This document shows positions 9,046 to 17,010 of a DNA stretch of 64,000 nucleotides, piece by piece. The translations under genes were made by a program, and so were the position numbers. The stretch is from Salinisphaera sp049568105 (lineage in GTDB: Bacteria > Pseudomonadota > Gammaproteobacteria > Nevskiales > Salinisphaeraceae), in the NCBI RefSeq assembly GCF_049568105.1, contig NZ_CP145335.1, positions 992,001 through 1,056,000 of the forward strand. Reading direction: 5' to 3'. Numbering within the stretch: the first letter of the stretch is position 1; each line of letters starts with the position of its first letter. The notes beneath the pieces are model-generated. The model had not been told where the DNA came from, ran no database searches, and worked only from the letters and a program-made list of their open reading frames with translations.

Positions 9046-9786
9046 TCAGGCTCCGGTGAGTGCGTTGCGCTGGATCGCGATCAGTTCGCCGACGCCTTTT
9101 TCGGCGTGGCCGAGCAGGGCATCAAGTTCGGAGCGGGCAAACGCATGGCCTTCGGCAGTGCCCTGGACTTCGACGAAGCCGCCGGCTTCGTTCATCACCA
9201 CATTCATGTCGGTCTCGGCCTGGCTGTCTTCGGCATAGTCCAGATCGAGCACCGGCGCGCCGTCATAGATGCCGACCGACACCGCAGCGATCTGGCCGTG
9301 CAGCGGGCTGCTCTTGAGCTTGCCGTTGGCGACCAGACGGTCCATGGCATCGACCAGCGCCACATAGCCGCCGGTGATGGCCGCAGTGCGGGTGCCGCCA
9401 TCGGCCTGGATCACATCGCAGTCGATGGTCACCGAACGCTGGCCCAGTGCCTTCAAGTCCATGACCGCGCGCAGACTGCGCCCGATCAGGCGTTGGATCT
9501 CCACTGTGCGCCCCCCCTGTTTGCCACGGGCGGCTTCGCGGCCGCTACGGGTACCGGTCGCGCCGGGCAGCATGCCGTATTCGGCGGTCAGCCAGCCGGA
9601 GTCCGAGCCACGCAGCCACGGCGGCACGCGATCGTCGACGCTGGCCGTACAGATCACGCGGGTATCACCGAACGACACCAGTACCGATCCGGCGGCATGC
9701 TTGGTGAAATGGCGCTGGATGGTCACGTCGCGGAGCTGGTCGGCGGTGCGGCCGCTGGGTCGTTTGCTCAAGTTCGCCTCATGCAA
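9046..9786 (-). CDS. rph: Ribonuclease PH (tRNA 3'-end processing phosphorolytic exonuclease)
   Basis: The open frame gives 246 residues, a little more than the ~238 typical of RNase PH. The KRPSGRTADQLRDV N-terminus, the EYGMLPGATGTRSGREA active-site block, GRSLRAVMDL and the CDVIQADGGTRTAAITG block are all present. It trims the 3' ends of tRNA precursors using phosphate. The ATG at 9786 has no good ribosome-binding site; a TTG five codons downstream sits 4-9 nt after GAGGCG and matches the family N-terminus better, so the true start may be at about 9771. First gene of rph-rdgB-hemW; divergent from yicC. Confidence 0.95.
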   Translation of the reverse strand: MHEANLSKRPSGRTADQLRDVTIQRHFTKHAAGSVLVSFGDTRVICTASVDDRVPPWLRGSDSGWLTAEYGMLPGATGTRSGREAARGKQGGRTVEIQRLIGRSLRAVMDLKALGQRSVTIDCDVIQADGGTRTAAITGGYVALVDAMDRLVANGKLKSSPLHGQIAAVSVGIYDGAPVLDLDYAEDSQAETDMNVVMNEAGGFVEVQGTAEGHAFARSELDALLGHAEKGVGELIAIQRNALTGA

Positions 9787-9995
9787 TGGCTGGCAGATAG
9801 CCCGCTAGTGTATCAGCGGCCGGCCAGGCGCATGTTTTCAGCGTTCGCTCGATCGACCGGTCGCTACCGGTTCGGCGGCCGGTGCAGAGGCGCCGACGCC
9901 GACATGGTCCAAGGCCGCGTTCGGCAGCCAGCTATGCGATACTGCGCGCCCACTGAAGCGGCCGGCCGCGGCCGCCAATCGATTGAGGCCCGCGT

Positions 9996-10859
9996 ATGAC
10001 CCGCAGCATGACTGGATTTGCACGCAGCCAGAGCCAGGGCGAGTGGGGCGAGCTCGTCTGGGAGTTGCGTAGCGTCAATCATCGTTATCTCGATGTCTCG
10101 CCGCGCCTGCCGGAGGCGCTGCGCGCGTTGGAGCCGGCCATTCGTGAAAAGGTGGGGGGCTATGTCGGCCGTGGCAAGCTCGAGGTCACCGCCCGGCTGT
10201 CGACGGCCAAGCCCGACCAGACCATCGAGATCGATACCGAGCGCTTGGCTGCGTTGTCGGAAGCCATCGATACGGTGCGCTCGACGGTAATCGATTGTCG
10301 CTCGCCGGATGCTTTGCGTCTGCTGACGTTTCCCGGGGTGCAGCACGACGCGGAGCCGGATACCGAAGCGCTACAGGCGGCCGCCTTGGCCTCGTTGGAC
10401 GAAGCGCTGGCTGCGCTGCGCGAAATGCGGGCGGCGGAAGGCGAGCGGCTCGCCGAAATGCTCCAGTCCCGCGCCGTGGCGATCAGCGAACACGCCGAGG
10501 CCGTACGCAGCCGGATTCCGCAGGTGCGGGCCGAGCAAGCCGACAAACTGCGCGGCCGCCTGGCCGAGCTGGATGTCGATGCCGATCCGGCGCGTCTCGA
10601 GACCGAATTGGTCATGGCGGCCCAGCGCATGGACGTAGCCGAAGAACTCGATCGGCTCGATGCCCACGTCAAGGCGCTGCATGAGGCCCTGGGTAAGAGC
10701 GAGCCCATCGGCCGGCGGCTGGATTTTTTGATGCAGGAATTCAATCGCGAGGCCAACACGCTCGGATCCAAATCGGCCGATGCCGAGGTGACCGCCCATG
10801 CCGTGGAAATGAAGGTGCTCATCGAGCAGATGCGCGAACAGGTTCAGAACATCGAGTGA
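9996..10859 (+). CDS. yicC: YicC/YloC-family endoribonuclease
   Basis: 287 residues, the family size. It opens with MTRSMTGFAR and shows the RSVNHRYLD and C-terminal FLMQEFNREANTLGSKS blocks that are diagnostic of the YicC family, which has been shown to be an RNA endonuclease in E. coli and B. subtilis. The central part is rich in Ala, Glu and Arg and is likely helical. The stop overlaps the gmk start as TGATG, so the two are translationally coupled. The gene is divergent from rph across a 209-bp gap; a TGCGATACT stretch ~55 bp upstream could be an extended -10 element. Confidence 0.95.
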   Translation: MTRSMTGFARSQSQGEWGELVWELRSVNHRYLDVSPRLPEALRALEPAIREKVGGYVGRGKLEVTARLSTAKPDQTIEIDTERLAALSEAIDTVRSTVIDCRSPDALRLLTFPGVQHDAEPDTEALQAAALASLDEALAALREMRAAEGERLAEMLQSRAVAISEHAEAVRSRIPQVRAEQADKLRGRLAELDVDADPARLETELVMAAQRMDVAEELDRLDAHVKALHEALGKSEPIGRRLDFLMQEFNREANTLGSKSADAEVTAHAVEMKVLIEQMREQVQNIE

Positions 10860-11449
10860 TGACAGCGATCGAACAAGACCAGCGAGCCGGCCGCCTGTAT
10901 GTGATTTCGGCGCCCTCCGGCGGCGGCAAGACCAGTTTGACCCGAGCGGTTATCGATCGGCTTGGCGAAAGCGGCCGGACGGCACGTTTTTCCGTGTCCT
11001 ATACCACCCGAGCCGCACGCCCGGGCGAGACCGAGGGGCGGGATTATCATTTCGTCTCCTGGGACGAGTTCGAGGCCATGATCGAACGCGGCGAATTCCT
11101 CGAATATGCCCGCGTGTTCGATCGCTACTACGGCACCTCGGCCGGGGAAACCGAGCGCTGGCTGGCGGCCGGCCAGGATGTCGTGCTGGACATCGACTGG
11201 CAGGGCGCAGCCCAGGTGCGCGACCGCGCGCCCGAGGCGATCACGATCTTCATCCGGCCGCCCTCGCGCGAGGAGCTAGAGCGCCGACTGCGGGCTCGCG
11301 GCTCAGAAGACGAGACCGCCATCGCCCGCCGTCTGGCCGAGGCTGATGACGAATTGGCGCATGCCGACGACTACGACTACCAGATCGTCAACGACTGTTT
11401 CGAGCATGCCCTCGACGAGCTGACGTCGATCTTCGAACGTACGGCGTAA
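10859..11449 (+). CDS. gmk: Guanylate kinase
   Basis: 196 residues. It phosphorylates GMP to GDP with ATP. The P-loop SAPSGGGKT lies at residues 17-25; the GMP-binding region shows SVSYTTRAARPGE and GRDYHFVS, and the DIDWQGA block is present. A GTG one codon earlier (10856) could also start translation, but the ATG at 10859 overlapping the yicC TGA as TGATG is the better choice. The operon continues to rpoZ, 64 bp downstream, which appears to have an additional promoter of its own. Confidence 0.96.
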   Translation: MTAIEQDQRAGRLYVISAPSGGGKTSLTRAVIDRLGESGRTARFSVSYTTRAARPGETEGRDYHFVSWDEFEAMIERGEFLEYARVFDRYYGTSAGETERWLAAGQDVVLDIDWQGAAQVRDRAPEAITIFIRPPSREELERRLRARGSEDETAIARRLAEADDELAHADDYDYQIVNDCFEHALDELTSIFERTA

Positions 11450-11477
11450 AATACTGGTCGGCAGTACGCCGACACGC

Positions 11478-11483
11478 TACAAT
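11478..11483 (+). promoter_or_regulatory. Possible -10 element for rpoZ
   Basis: TACAAT 30 bp before the rpoZ ATG is a good -10 hexamer. The -35 region at the right distance (about 11455-11460) does not resemble TTGACA, so this is only a weak candidate. Confidence 0.35.
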
Positions 11484-11513
11484 GCACGATTGCGCTCGAT
11501 TTGCGAGGTACCC

Positions 11514-11831
11514 ATGGCGCGCGTAACTGTTGAAGATTGTCTCGATCACGTCGAGAACAAGTTCGAACTGGCGACGATCGCATCCAAGCGAGCCCGGCAG
11601 CTCGCGCGCGGTGCGCATTCGGAGCTCGAATGGGAAAACGACAAGCCTGCCGTGCTCGCGCTGCGCGAGATCGCCGAAGGCTTGGTCTCCCGCGACGTTC
11701 TGAAAGAGCCGGAGTTGCCGCCGGTATCAGCCAGCATGGAAGCACCCAAGCCGGCCGAGCCGACTGAAGAAGACTTCCAAGTCGGCGAGAAACAGGCTGC
11801 GGCCAAGAAAGCCGCGGACTCCGGGGAATAA
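11514..11831 (+). CDS. rpoZ: DNA-directed RNA polymerase omega subunit
   Basis: 105 residues from the ATG at 11514, which has a GAGGT ribosome-binding site 5 nt upstream; the in-frame start at 11490 has none. MARVTVEDCLDHVENKFELATIASKRARQL is the conserved omega core that clamps the beta' C-terminus. The last ~40 residues (Pro/Ala/Glu/Lys rich) form an acidic, probably disordered tail seen in many longer omega subunits. The order gmk-rpoZ-spoT is conserved in Gammaproteobacteria; omega also forms part of a ppGpp-binding site on RNA polymerase, so the pairing with spoT is functional as well as positional. Confidence 0.96.
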   Translation: MARVTVEDCLDHVENKFELATIASKRARQLARGAHSELEWENDKPAVLALREIAEGLVSRDVLKEPELPPVSASMEAPKPAEPTEEDFQVGEKQAAAKKAADSGE

Positions 11832-11838
11832 TCCCGGC

Positions 11839-11864
11839 GCCCGGCACGGGATACCGTGCCGGGC
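11839..11864. repeat. Perfect 11-bp hairpin between rpoZ and spoT
   Basis: Arms at 11839-11849 and 11854-11864 are perfectly complementary with a GATA tetraloop. There is no T-run, so it is not a canonical terminator. It may protect or pause the transcript between rpoZ and spoT. Confidence 0.6.
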
Positions 11865-11945
11865 CATGCGTTCGACGCCAAAGCTTGCCGGAAAGGCCTG
11901 TTAGAAAAGCTCGCCAGAGTCGAACGTTCGAAGTAATCTAGGGCC

Positions 11946-14105
11946 ATGGAACTGAATGGCCTGACCCGTATCCAGAGCAAGATCCGGACGTCGCGTATTT
12001 CGCGCGAGTACGGCATCGATGCGCTTGCCGAGCATCTCGAGTCGTATATGTCGGCCGAGCAGATCGGCCAAGTACGTGCGGCCTACGAATACGGCGCCGA
12101 CCAACACCGCGGCCAGTTCCGCAAGACCGGCGAACCCTATATTTATCATCCGCTGGCGGTTGCCCGCATTCTGGCCAATATGCGCCTGGATGCGACCACG
12201 CTGATGGCGGCGATCCTGCACGATGTGATCGAGGATACCGACGCTGCGCGCGACGAAGTTGCCCAGCGTTTCGGCTCGGAAGTCGCGGCCCTGGTCGACG
12301 GTGTATCCAAGCTCGACAAGGCCCAGTTCCGTAGCCGCGAGCAGGCCACCGCCGAGAGCTTTCGCAAGCTGATGCTGGCCATGACGCACGATATCCGTGT
12401 GATCCTGGTCAAGCTTGCCGACCGTCTGCACAACATGCGCACGCTGGGCGGCATGAATCCGAAAAAGCGCGCCCAGATCGCCCGCGAGACGCTGGATATC
12501 TATGCGCCGATCGCGCGCCGGCTTGGTATCAACACGATTCGCGAGGAGCTGGAAGAAAAAGGCTTCGCCAATCTGTATCCGCGTCGCTACGAGGTATTGC
12601 GCCGGGCCAGTCGCTCGATCACCGGCGACCGTCGTACCCTGCTGCGCGAGATCGAAGAAACTCTGTCGCGGGCGCTGGCCGCCGAGGGGCTGTCGGCGGT
12701 GGTTCGAGGCCGGCGCAAGAATCTGTACAGCATCTATCGCAAGATGCGCGAAAAGCATCGTCGTTTTCTCGACGTGCTGGATCTGTACGGGGTGCGCATC
12801 ATCGTCGACACGGTCGATGAATGCTATCGCAGCCTGGGCATCGTGCATCACCGCTATCGCCCGATCTCGGAGTTGTTCAACGACTTCATTGCCAATCCCA
12901 AGCTCAATGGCTATCAGTCGCTGCACACCACGTTGATGGCCCGCGGCGGGATCAAGTTCGAGGTTCAGATCCGCACCCGCGAGATGGACCAGATCGCCGA
13001 ATCCGGGATCGCCGCGCACTGGCAGTACAAGCTCGGCGAATCGGTCGGCAAGCTCGGCAATCTGGATGCCGAGGCCTGGCTCGGCCATCTGGCCGAAATG
13101 GAAGAGGGCGAGCGCGATTCGCTGGCGTTCGTCGACAACCTGCGCATGGACTTGTTCCCCGACGAAGTCTATGTGTTCACGCCCAAGGGTCAGATCATCC
13201 AGCTCGCCAAGGGCGCGACCTGCGTGGATTTCGCCTATGCCGTGCATACCGAGCTCGGCAACCGCTGTGTGGCGGCCCGGGTCGATGGCCATCTGGCACC
13301 GCTGAACAACCAGCTCGAATCCGGTCAGACGGTCGAGATCATCACCGCCAAGCATGCTCGCCCAAACGCGGCTTGGCTGCATTTCCTGAAGACCGGCAAG
13401 GCCCGCTCGGGCGTGCGCAACTATCTGAAGAATCAGCGCGACGACAAGGCGCGCGAGCTCGGCGAACGGCTGCTGGAAAAAGCGCTCGCCGATCTGGGGC
13501 TGTCGCTGCGACGGTTGTCGCGTACCGATATCGACCGTGGCCTGGCCGAGATGGGCGAGGCCAGCCTGCCGGCCCTGTATTCGGCGATCGGCCTCGGTCG
13601 TCGGCTGGCACCGCTGGTCGCCCGGCACTTTTTGGCCAGCGATGCCCCGGTGGCGGCTGGCAAGCGGGCCAAGCCTTTGGCCGTACAGGGTACCGAAGGC
13701 CTGGTGGTGGAATTCGCCAAATGCTGCCACCCGGTACCGGGTGATGCGATCCACGGCCAGGCCAGTGTCGGCCGTGGGTTGGTAGTGCACCGCACTGGCT
13801 GTGCCTATTCCTCGCGCAAGCGCGCCTCCAACGACCGGGTCGAGCTCACCTGGGCCGATAACGTGTCGGGCGAGTACGACGTCGAGCTGCGGGTGACCGC
13901 GGCCAACGAACGTGGGCTGCTGGCCAATATTTCGTCGCGTATCTCGGATGCCGGCTGCAGTATCGAGAACGTGAATTTCCCGGAGCGGGGCAATTCGCTG
14001 GTCACGATCCGGTTTTTGATCGGGGTCCGCGATCGTCACCACCTGGCCAGCGTGATCCGTCGTATCCGCCGGATTCCACAGGTCGAGAAGGTCGAGCGCA
14101 GCTGA
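11946..14105 (+). CDS. spoT: Bifunctional (p)ppGpp synthetase/hydrolase SpoT
   Basis: 719 residues with the full RelA/SpoT layout. The HD hydrolase domain has the metal motif HDVIED at residues 92-97, so it should be active. The synthetase domain shows RRKNLYSIYRKM, DLYGVRIIV and NGYQSLHTT. TGS follows (VYVFTPKGQIIQLAKGATCVDFAYAVH), then a helical/zinc-finger region with CCHPVPGD, and a C-terminal ACT domain (DVELRVTAANERGLLANISSRI). It makes and degrades the stringent-response alarmone. It sits 114 bp after rpoZ. A very long open frame also runs antisense to it (11901-14042), which is a by-product of GC-rich codon usage. Confidence 0.96.
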   Translation: MELNGLTRIQSKIRTSRISREYGIDALAEHLESYMSAEQIGQVRAAYEYGADQHRGQFRKTGEPYIYHPLAVARILANMRLDATTLMAAILHDVIEDTDAARDEVAQRFGSEVAALVDGVSKLDKAQFRSREQATAESFRKLMLAMTHDIRVILVKLADRLHNMRTLGGMNPKKRAQIARETLDIYAPIARRLGINTIREELEEKGFANLYPRRYEVLRRASRSITGDRRTLLREIEETLSRALAAEGLSAVVRGRRKNLYSIYRKMREKHRRFLDVLDLYGVRIIVDTVDECYRSLGIVHHRYRPISELFNDFIANPKLNGYQSLHTTLMARGGIKFEVQIRTREMDQIAESGIAAHWQYKLGESVGKLGNLDAEAWLGHLAEMEEGERDSLAFVDNLRMDLFPDEVYVFTPKGQIIQLAKGATCVDFAYAVHTELGNRCVAARVDGHLAPLNNQLESGQTVEIITAKHARPNAAWLHFLKTGKARSGVRNYLKNQRDDKARELGERLLEKALADLGLSLRRLSRTDIDRGLAEMGEASLPALYSAIGLGRRLAPLVARHFLASDAPVAAGKRAKPLAVQGTEGLVVEFAKCCHPVPGDAIHGQASVGRGLVVHRTGCAYSSRKRASNDRVELTWADNVSGEYDVELRVTAANERGLLANISSRISDAGCSIENVNFPERGNSLVTIRFLIGVRDRHHLASVIRRIRRIPQVEKVERS

Positions 14106-14188
14106 TTGCGCGGCGGTCCGGCGGGGCGCTGGGCGGCAGCGGAGTGCTGTGCAAAAATACAGCCTCTTTTTATCAGCGGAGTGTTGCC

Positions 14189-14578
14189 ATGCCCTCGAGC
14201 CACCAGATCATCAGCACCGAAGCCGCGCCGTCGGCGATCGGCCCCTACTCGCAGGCGGTCCGGCACGGCGATACCGTCTATATCTCCGGCCAGATCCCGC
14301 TCGATCCAGCGACGGGCGAACTGGTCGACGGCGACTTCCGGGCTCAGGTCGAGCGGGTGTTCGATAATCTGGTGGCAGTAGCCGAGGCTGCCGATGCCAG
14401 CCTGGCCAATGCGGTGCGCATCGGCCTGTATCTGACCGATATGAGCCAGTTCGGCATCGTCAACGAGGTCATGGAAGCCAAGTTCGATGCCCCGTATCCG
14501 GCCCGGGCGGCGATCGGCGTGGCCTCGCTGCCCAAGGGCGCTGCGGTCGAGGCCGACGCTATCCTGGCCGTCGAGTAA
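14189..14578 (+). CDS. ridA: RidA-family reactive enamine/imine deaminase
   Basis: 129 residues from the ATG at 14189, preceded by CGGAG at the right distance. The frame is open further upstream but that part is not family-like. Signature blocks are AIGPYSQAV, VYISGQIPLDPATG, and the C-terminal ARAAIGVASLPKGAAVEADAI with the conserved Arg that binds the substrate carboxylate. RidA hydrolyses reactive 2-aminoacrylate and related enamines made by PLP enzymes. Position after spoT and before recG is the usual gammaproteobacterial arrangement. Confidence 0.95.
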   Translation: MPSSHQIISTEAAPSAIGPYSQAVRHGDTVYISGQIPLDPATGELVDGDFRAQVERVFDNLVAVAEAADASLANAVRIGLYLTDMSQFGIVNEVMEAKFDAPYPARAAIGVASLPKGAAVEADAILAVE

Positions 14579-14622
14579 TCGCGACAGGCTCACTGTGGCC
14601 GGCGAGCCATTCGGGATGAATC

Positions 14623-16746
14623 GTGGGACAGGAGACTAACGCAGCTTCGGCGGCCGCCCAGGCCGGCAGCTTGACCGCAGCCGCTGGTGTGCGTCGGCTG
14701 GCTGGGGTCGGGCCCAAGCTCGCCGAGCGGCTGGCCGATCTGGGTATCGTGTCGATCGGTGATGTGCTGTTACACCAGCCGAACCGGTACGAGGATCGCA
14801 GCCGGATCACGCCGGTGGCCGAACTCTGGCAGGGCAGCCCGGCACTGGCTGTGGTGCGCGTGGAAGGGGCCGAAATCCGCCAGGGGCGACGGCGGAGCCT
14901 GTTGGTCACCACCAGCGATGGCGCGGCGCGTCTGTGGCTGCGGCTGTTTCACTTCGGTCCCGACCAGCAGGCGCGGCTGGCCCCCGGTACTTGGCTGCGT
15001 CTGTACGGCGAGCCGCGCTCCGGCGCCTACGGGATGGAAATGGTCCACCCCGAGATCCAGGTGGTCGATAGCGAGGCTGCCGGCTACGATATCGTTGCCC
15101 GGCTGGTGCCGGTTTACCCGACCGTATCCGGCGTATCGCAGAATCGGCTGCGCGATCTGGTCGGCCAGGCCCTGTCGCTGCTCGAACAGCCCGGTTTCTG
15201 GCTCGAGAGCCTGCCGGCCGATCTGACCGGGCCAGCGGTGTCGATGTCGGCCAACCAGGCGCTGCGTCGTATCCACGATCCGCCGATCGATAGCGACGTT
15301 GCCGCGCTGGCCGAAGGCCGCGATCCGGCCTGCCAGCGGCTGGCCTTCGAGGAGTTGCTGGGCCATCAGCTCAGCCTGCGTTCGCGGCGGCGCCAGATCC
15401 GAGCTGATCGAGCGCCGGCCATGGGCCAGCCGGGGCGCGGTCTGGCGCCATTGTTCGACGGCCTGGGTTTCTCGCCGACCGGTGCCCAGCGCCGGGTGAT
15501 TGGCGAAATCCTGGCCGATATGGCTGGTCGTTCGCCGATGCTGCGTCTGGTTCAGGGCGATGTCGGCTCGGGCAAGACCGTGGTCGCAGCCGCTGCACTG
15601 CTGACCGCAGTGGACAATGCTTGGCAGGGCGCTTTCATGGCGCCGACCGAACTGCTGGCCGAACAGCACCATGCAGCCCTGTCGCGCTGGCTGGAGCCGC
15701 TCGGGATGCCGGTCTGGCTGATCACCGGCAAGCGCAAGAAAGACGATACGCTGCTGGCCGAGATCGCCAGCGGCACGCCCGGCGTGGTGGTTGGCACCCA
15801 TGCTCTGTTCCAAGAGGCGCTAGAATTCGGCGCGCTCGGGCTGGCGGTGATCGACGAACAGCATCGTTTCGGGGTCGACCAACGCCTGGCATTGCGCAAC
15901 AAGGCCAAAAACGGTGGTGCTACGACCGCCCACCAGCTGATCATGACCGCCACCCCGATCCCGCGAACATTGGCAATGAGTGCCTATGCCGATCTAGATA
16001 CCTCGGTGATCGACGAACTGCCCCCGGGGCGCACACCGATCACCACCGTGGCGATACCCAATACCCGGCGCGACGAGGTCGTTAGCCGCATCGGCGACGC
16101 AGTCGCCGAGGGCCGCCAGGTGTACTGGGTGTGCACGCTGATCGAAACCTCGGACAAGCTCGAGGCCCAGGCCGCTGAAGCCGCTGCCGAAGCGTTGTCG
16201 GAAGCCCTGGACGGCGTGCACGTGTCGCTGGTGCATGGCCGCATGAAAGCCAACGACAAAGCCAGGGCGATGAATGCCTTCAAGGCCGGCAGCATCGACG
16301 TGCTGGTGGCGACCACGGTGATCGAAGTCGGGGTGGATGTACCCAATGCCTCGCTGATGATCATCGAAAACGCCGAACGCCTGGGCCTGGCCCAGCTGCA
16401 TCAGCTGCGTGGCCGGGTCGGTCGTGGCTCGACCGCGAGCCACTGCGTGCTGCTGTATCAGGGCCCGCTATCCGATACCGCTCGTTCGCGGCTGACCGCA
16501 TTGCGCAAGACCTCGGACGGTTTTGCCATCGCTCGCGCCGATCTGGAGCTGCGCGGGCCGGGTGAAGTGCTCGGCACCCGCCAGACCGGGGCCCAGGAAT
16601 TCCGTATCGCCGATCTGGTGCGCGACGCCGATCTGGCCGAGGCCGCGCTGGCCGTGGCCGACGATGTGCTGGCCTATCATCCGCGCGAGGCGGAGCTGCT
16701 GATCGAGCGCTGGACCAGTGCCGCGGCCGCCTACGCTCGCGTCTAA
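14623..16746 (+). CDS. recG: ATP-dependent DNA helicase RecG
   Basis: 707 residues. It drives branch migration and fork regression in recombination and repair. An N-terminal wedge/OB region (LAGVGPKLAERL, DVLLHQPNRYEDR) is followed by the helicase core with GDVGSGKTVVAA (motif I), MAPTELLAEQH (Ia), DEQHRFGVDQR (motif II, DEQH box), MTATPIPRTLAM (III) and QLRGRVGRG (VI). The start at 14623 is a GTG with GGGATGA upstream; no ATG start of suitable length exists, although a GTG further in (VRRLAGVG) is another option. It ends 264 bp before the channel gene. Confidence 0.96.
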   Translation: MGQETNAASAAAQAGSLTAAAGVRRLAGVGPKLAERLADLGIVSIGDVLLHQPNRYEDRSRITPVAELWQGSPALAVVRVEGAEIRQGRRRSLLVTTSDGAARLWLRLFHFGPDQQARLAPGTWLRLYGEPRSGAYGMEMVHPEIQVVDSEAAGYDIVARLVPVYPTVSGVSQNRLRDLVGQALSLLEQPGFWLESLPADLTGPAVSMSANQALRRIHDPPIDSDVAALAEGRDPACQRLAFEELLGHQLSLRSRRRQIRADRAPAMGQPGRGLAPLFDGLGFSPTGAQRRVIGEILADMAGRSPMLRLVQGDVGSGKTVVAAAALLTAVDNAWQGAFMAPTELLAEQHHAALSRWLEPLGMPVWLITGKRKKDDTLLAEIASGTPGVVVGTHALFQEALEFGALGLAVIDEQHRFGVDQRLALRNKAKNGGATTAHQLIMTATPIPRTLAMSAYADLDTSVIDELPPGRTPITTVAIPNTRRDEVVSRIGDAVAEGRQVYWVCTLIETSDKLEAQAAEAAAEALSEALDGVHVSLVHGRMKANDKARAMNAFKAGSIDVLVATTVIEVGVDVPNASLMIIENAERLGLAQLHQLRGRVGRGSTASHCVLLYQGPLSDTARSRLTALRKTSDGFAIARADLELRGPGEVLGTRQTGAQEFRIADLVRDADLAEAALAVADDVLAYHPREAELLIERWTSAAAAYARV

Positions 16747-17010
16747 CCGCGGTCGGCGCACCCTGTGGGCGGTGTCGTCGATGGTCGAAATCACAGATCG
16801 GCTGTCGGTCCCGGCCGTGCCCAGGCATTCGGAATCGTTTGTCGCAGCCCGGCGTGGTCTGGGGGCACGGCCGATAAAAGCTCGGCCTGAATGTGGCTCG
16901 CGGGCGACCCAAGGCGAGCAGCAGGCGGCCGACCGACGGCGTGCATCCACCGGGTTCACCGCCTAAGCTGGGGCATCGCCGATCGATACCGCCGGAACGA
17001 GGCCGGCCGT

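Noticed and set aside
11895..11912. GGCCTGTTAGAAAAGC resembling the repeat end, upstream of spoT
   Set aside because: Only the first nine bases match and no partner end exists within a sensible distance.
11901..14042. 713-codon open frame antisense to spoT
   Set aside because: The plus strand encodes a complete SpoT with every domain. The antisense frame is open because of GC-rich third positions and shows no family blocks or ribosome-binding site. The same holds for long antisense frames at 4031-5500, 14770-15813, 46707-48554 region (+1 shifted) and 58731-59970.
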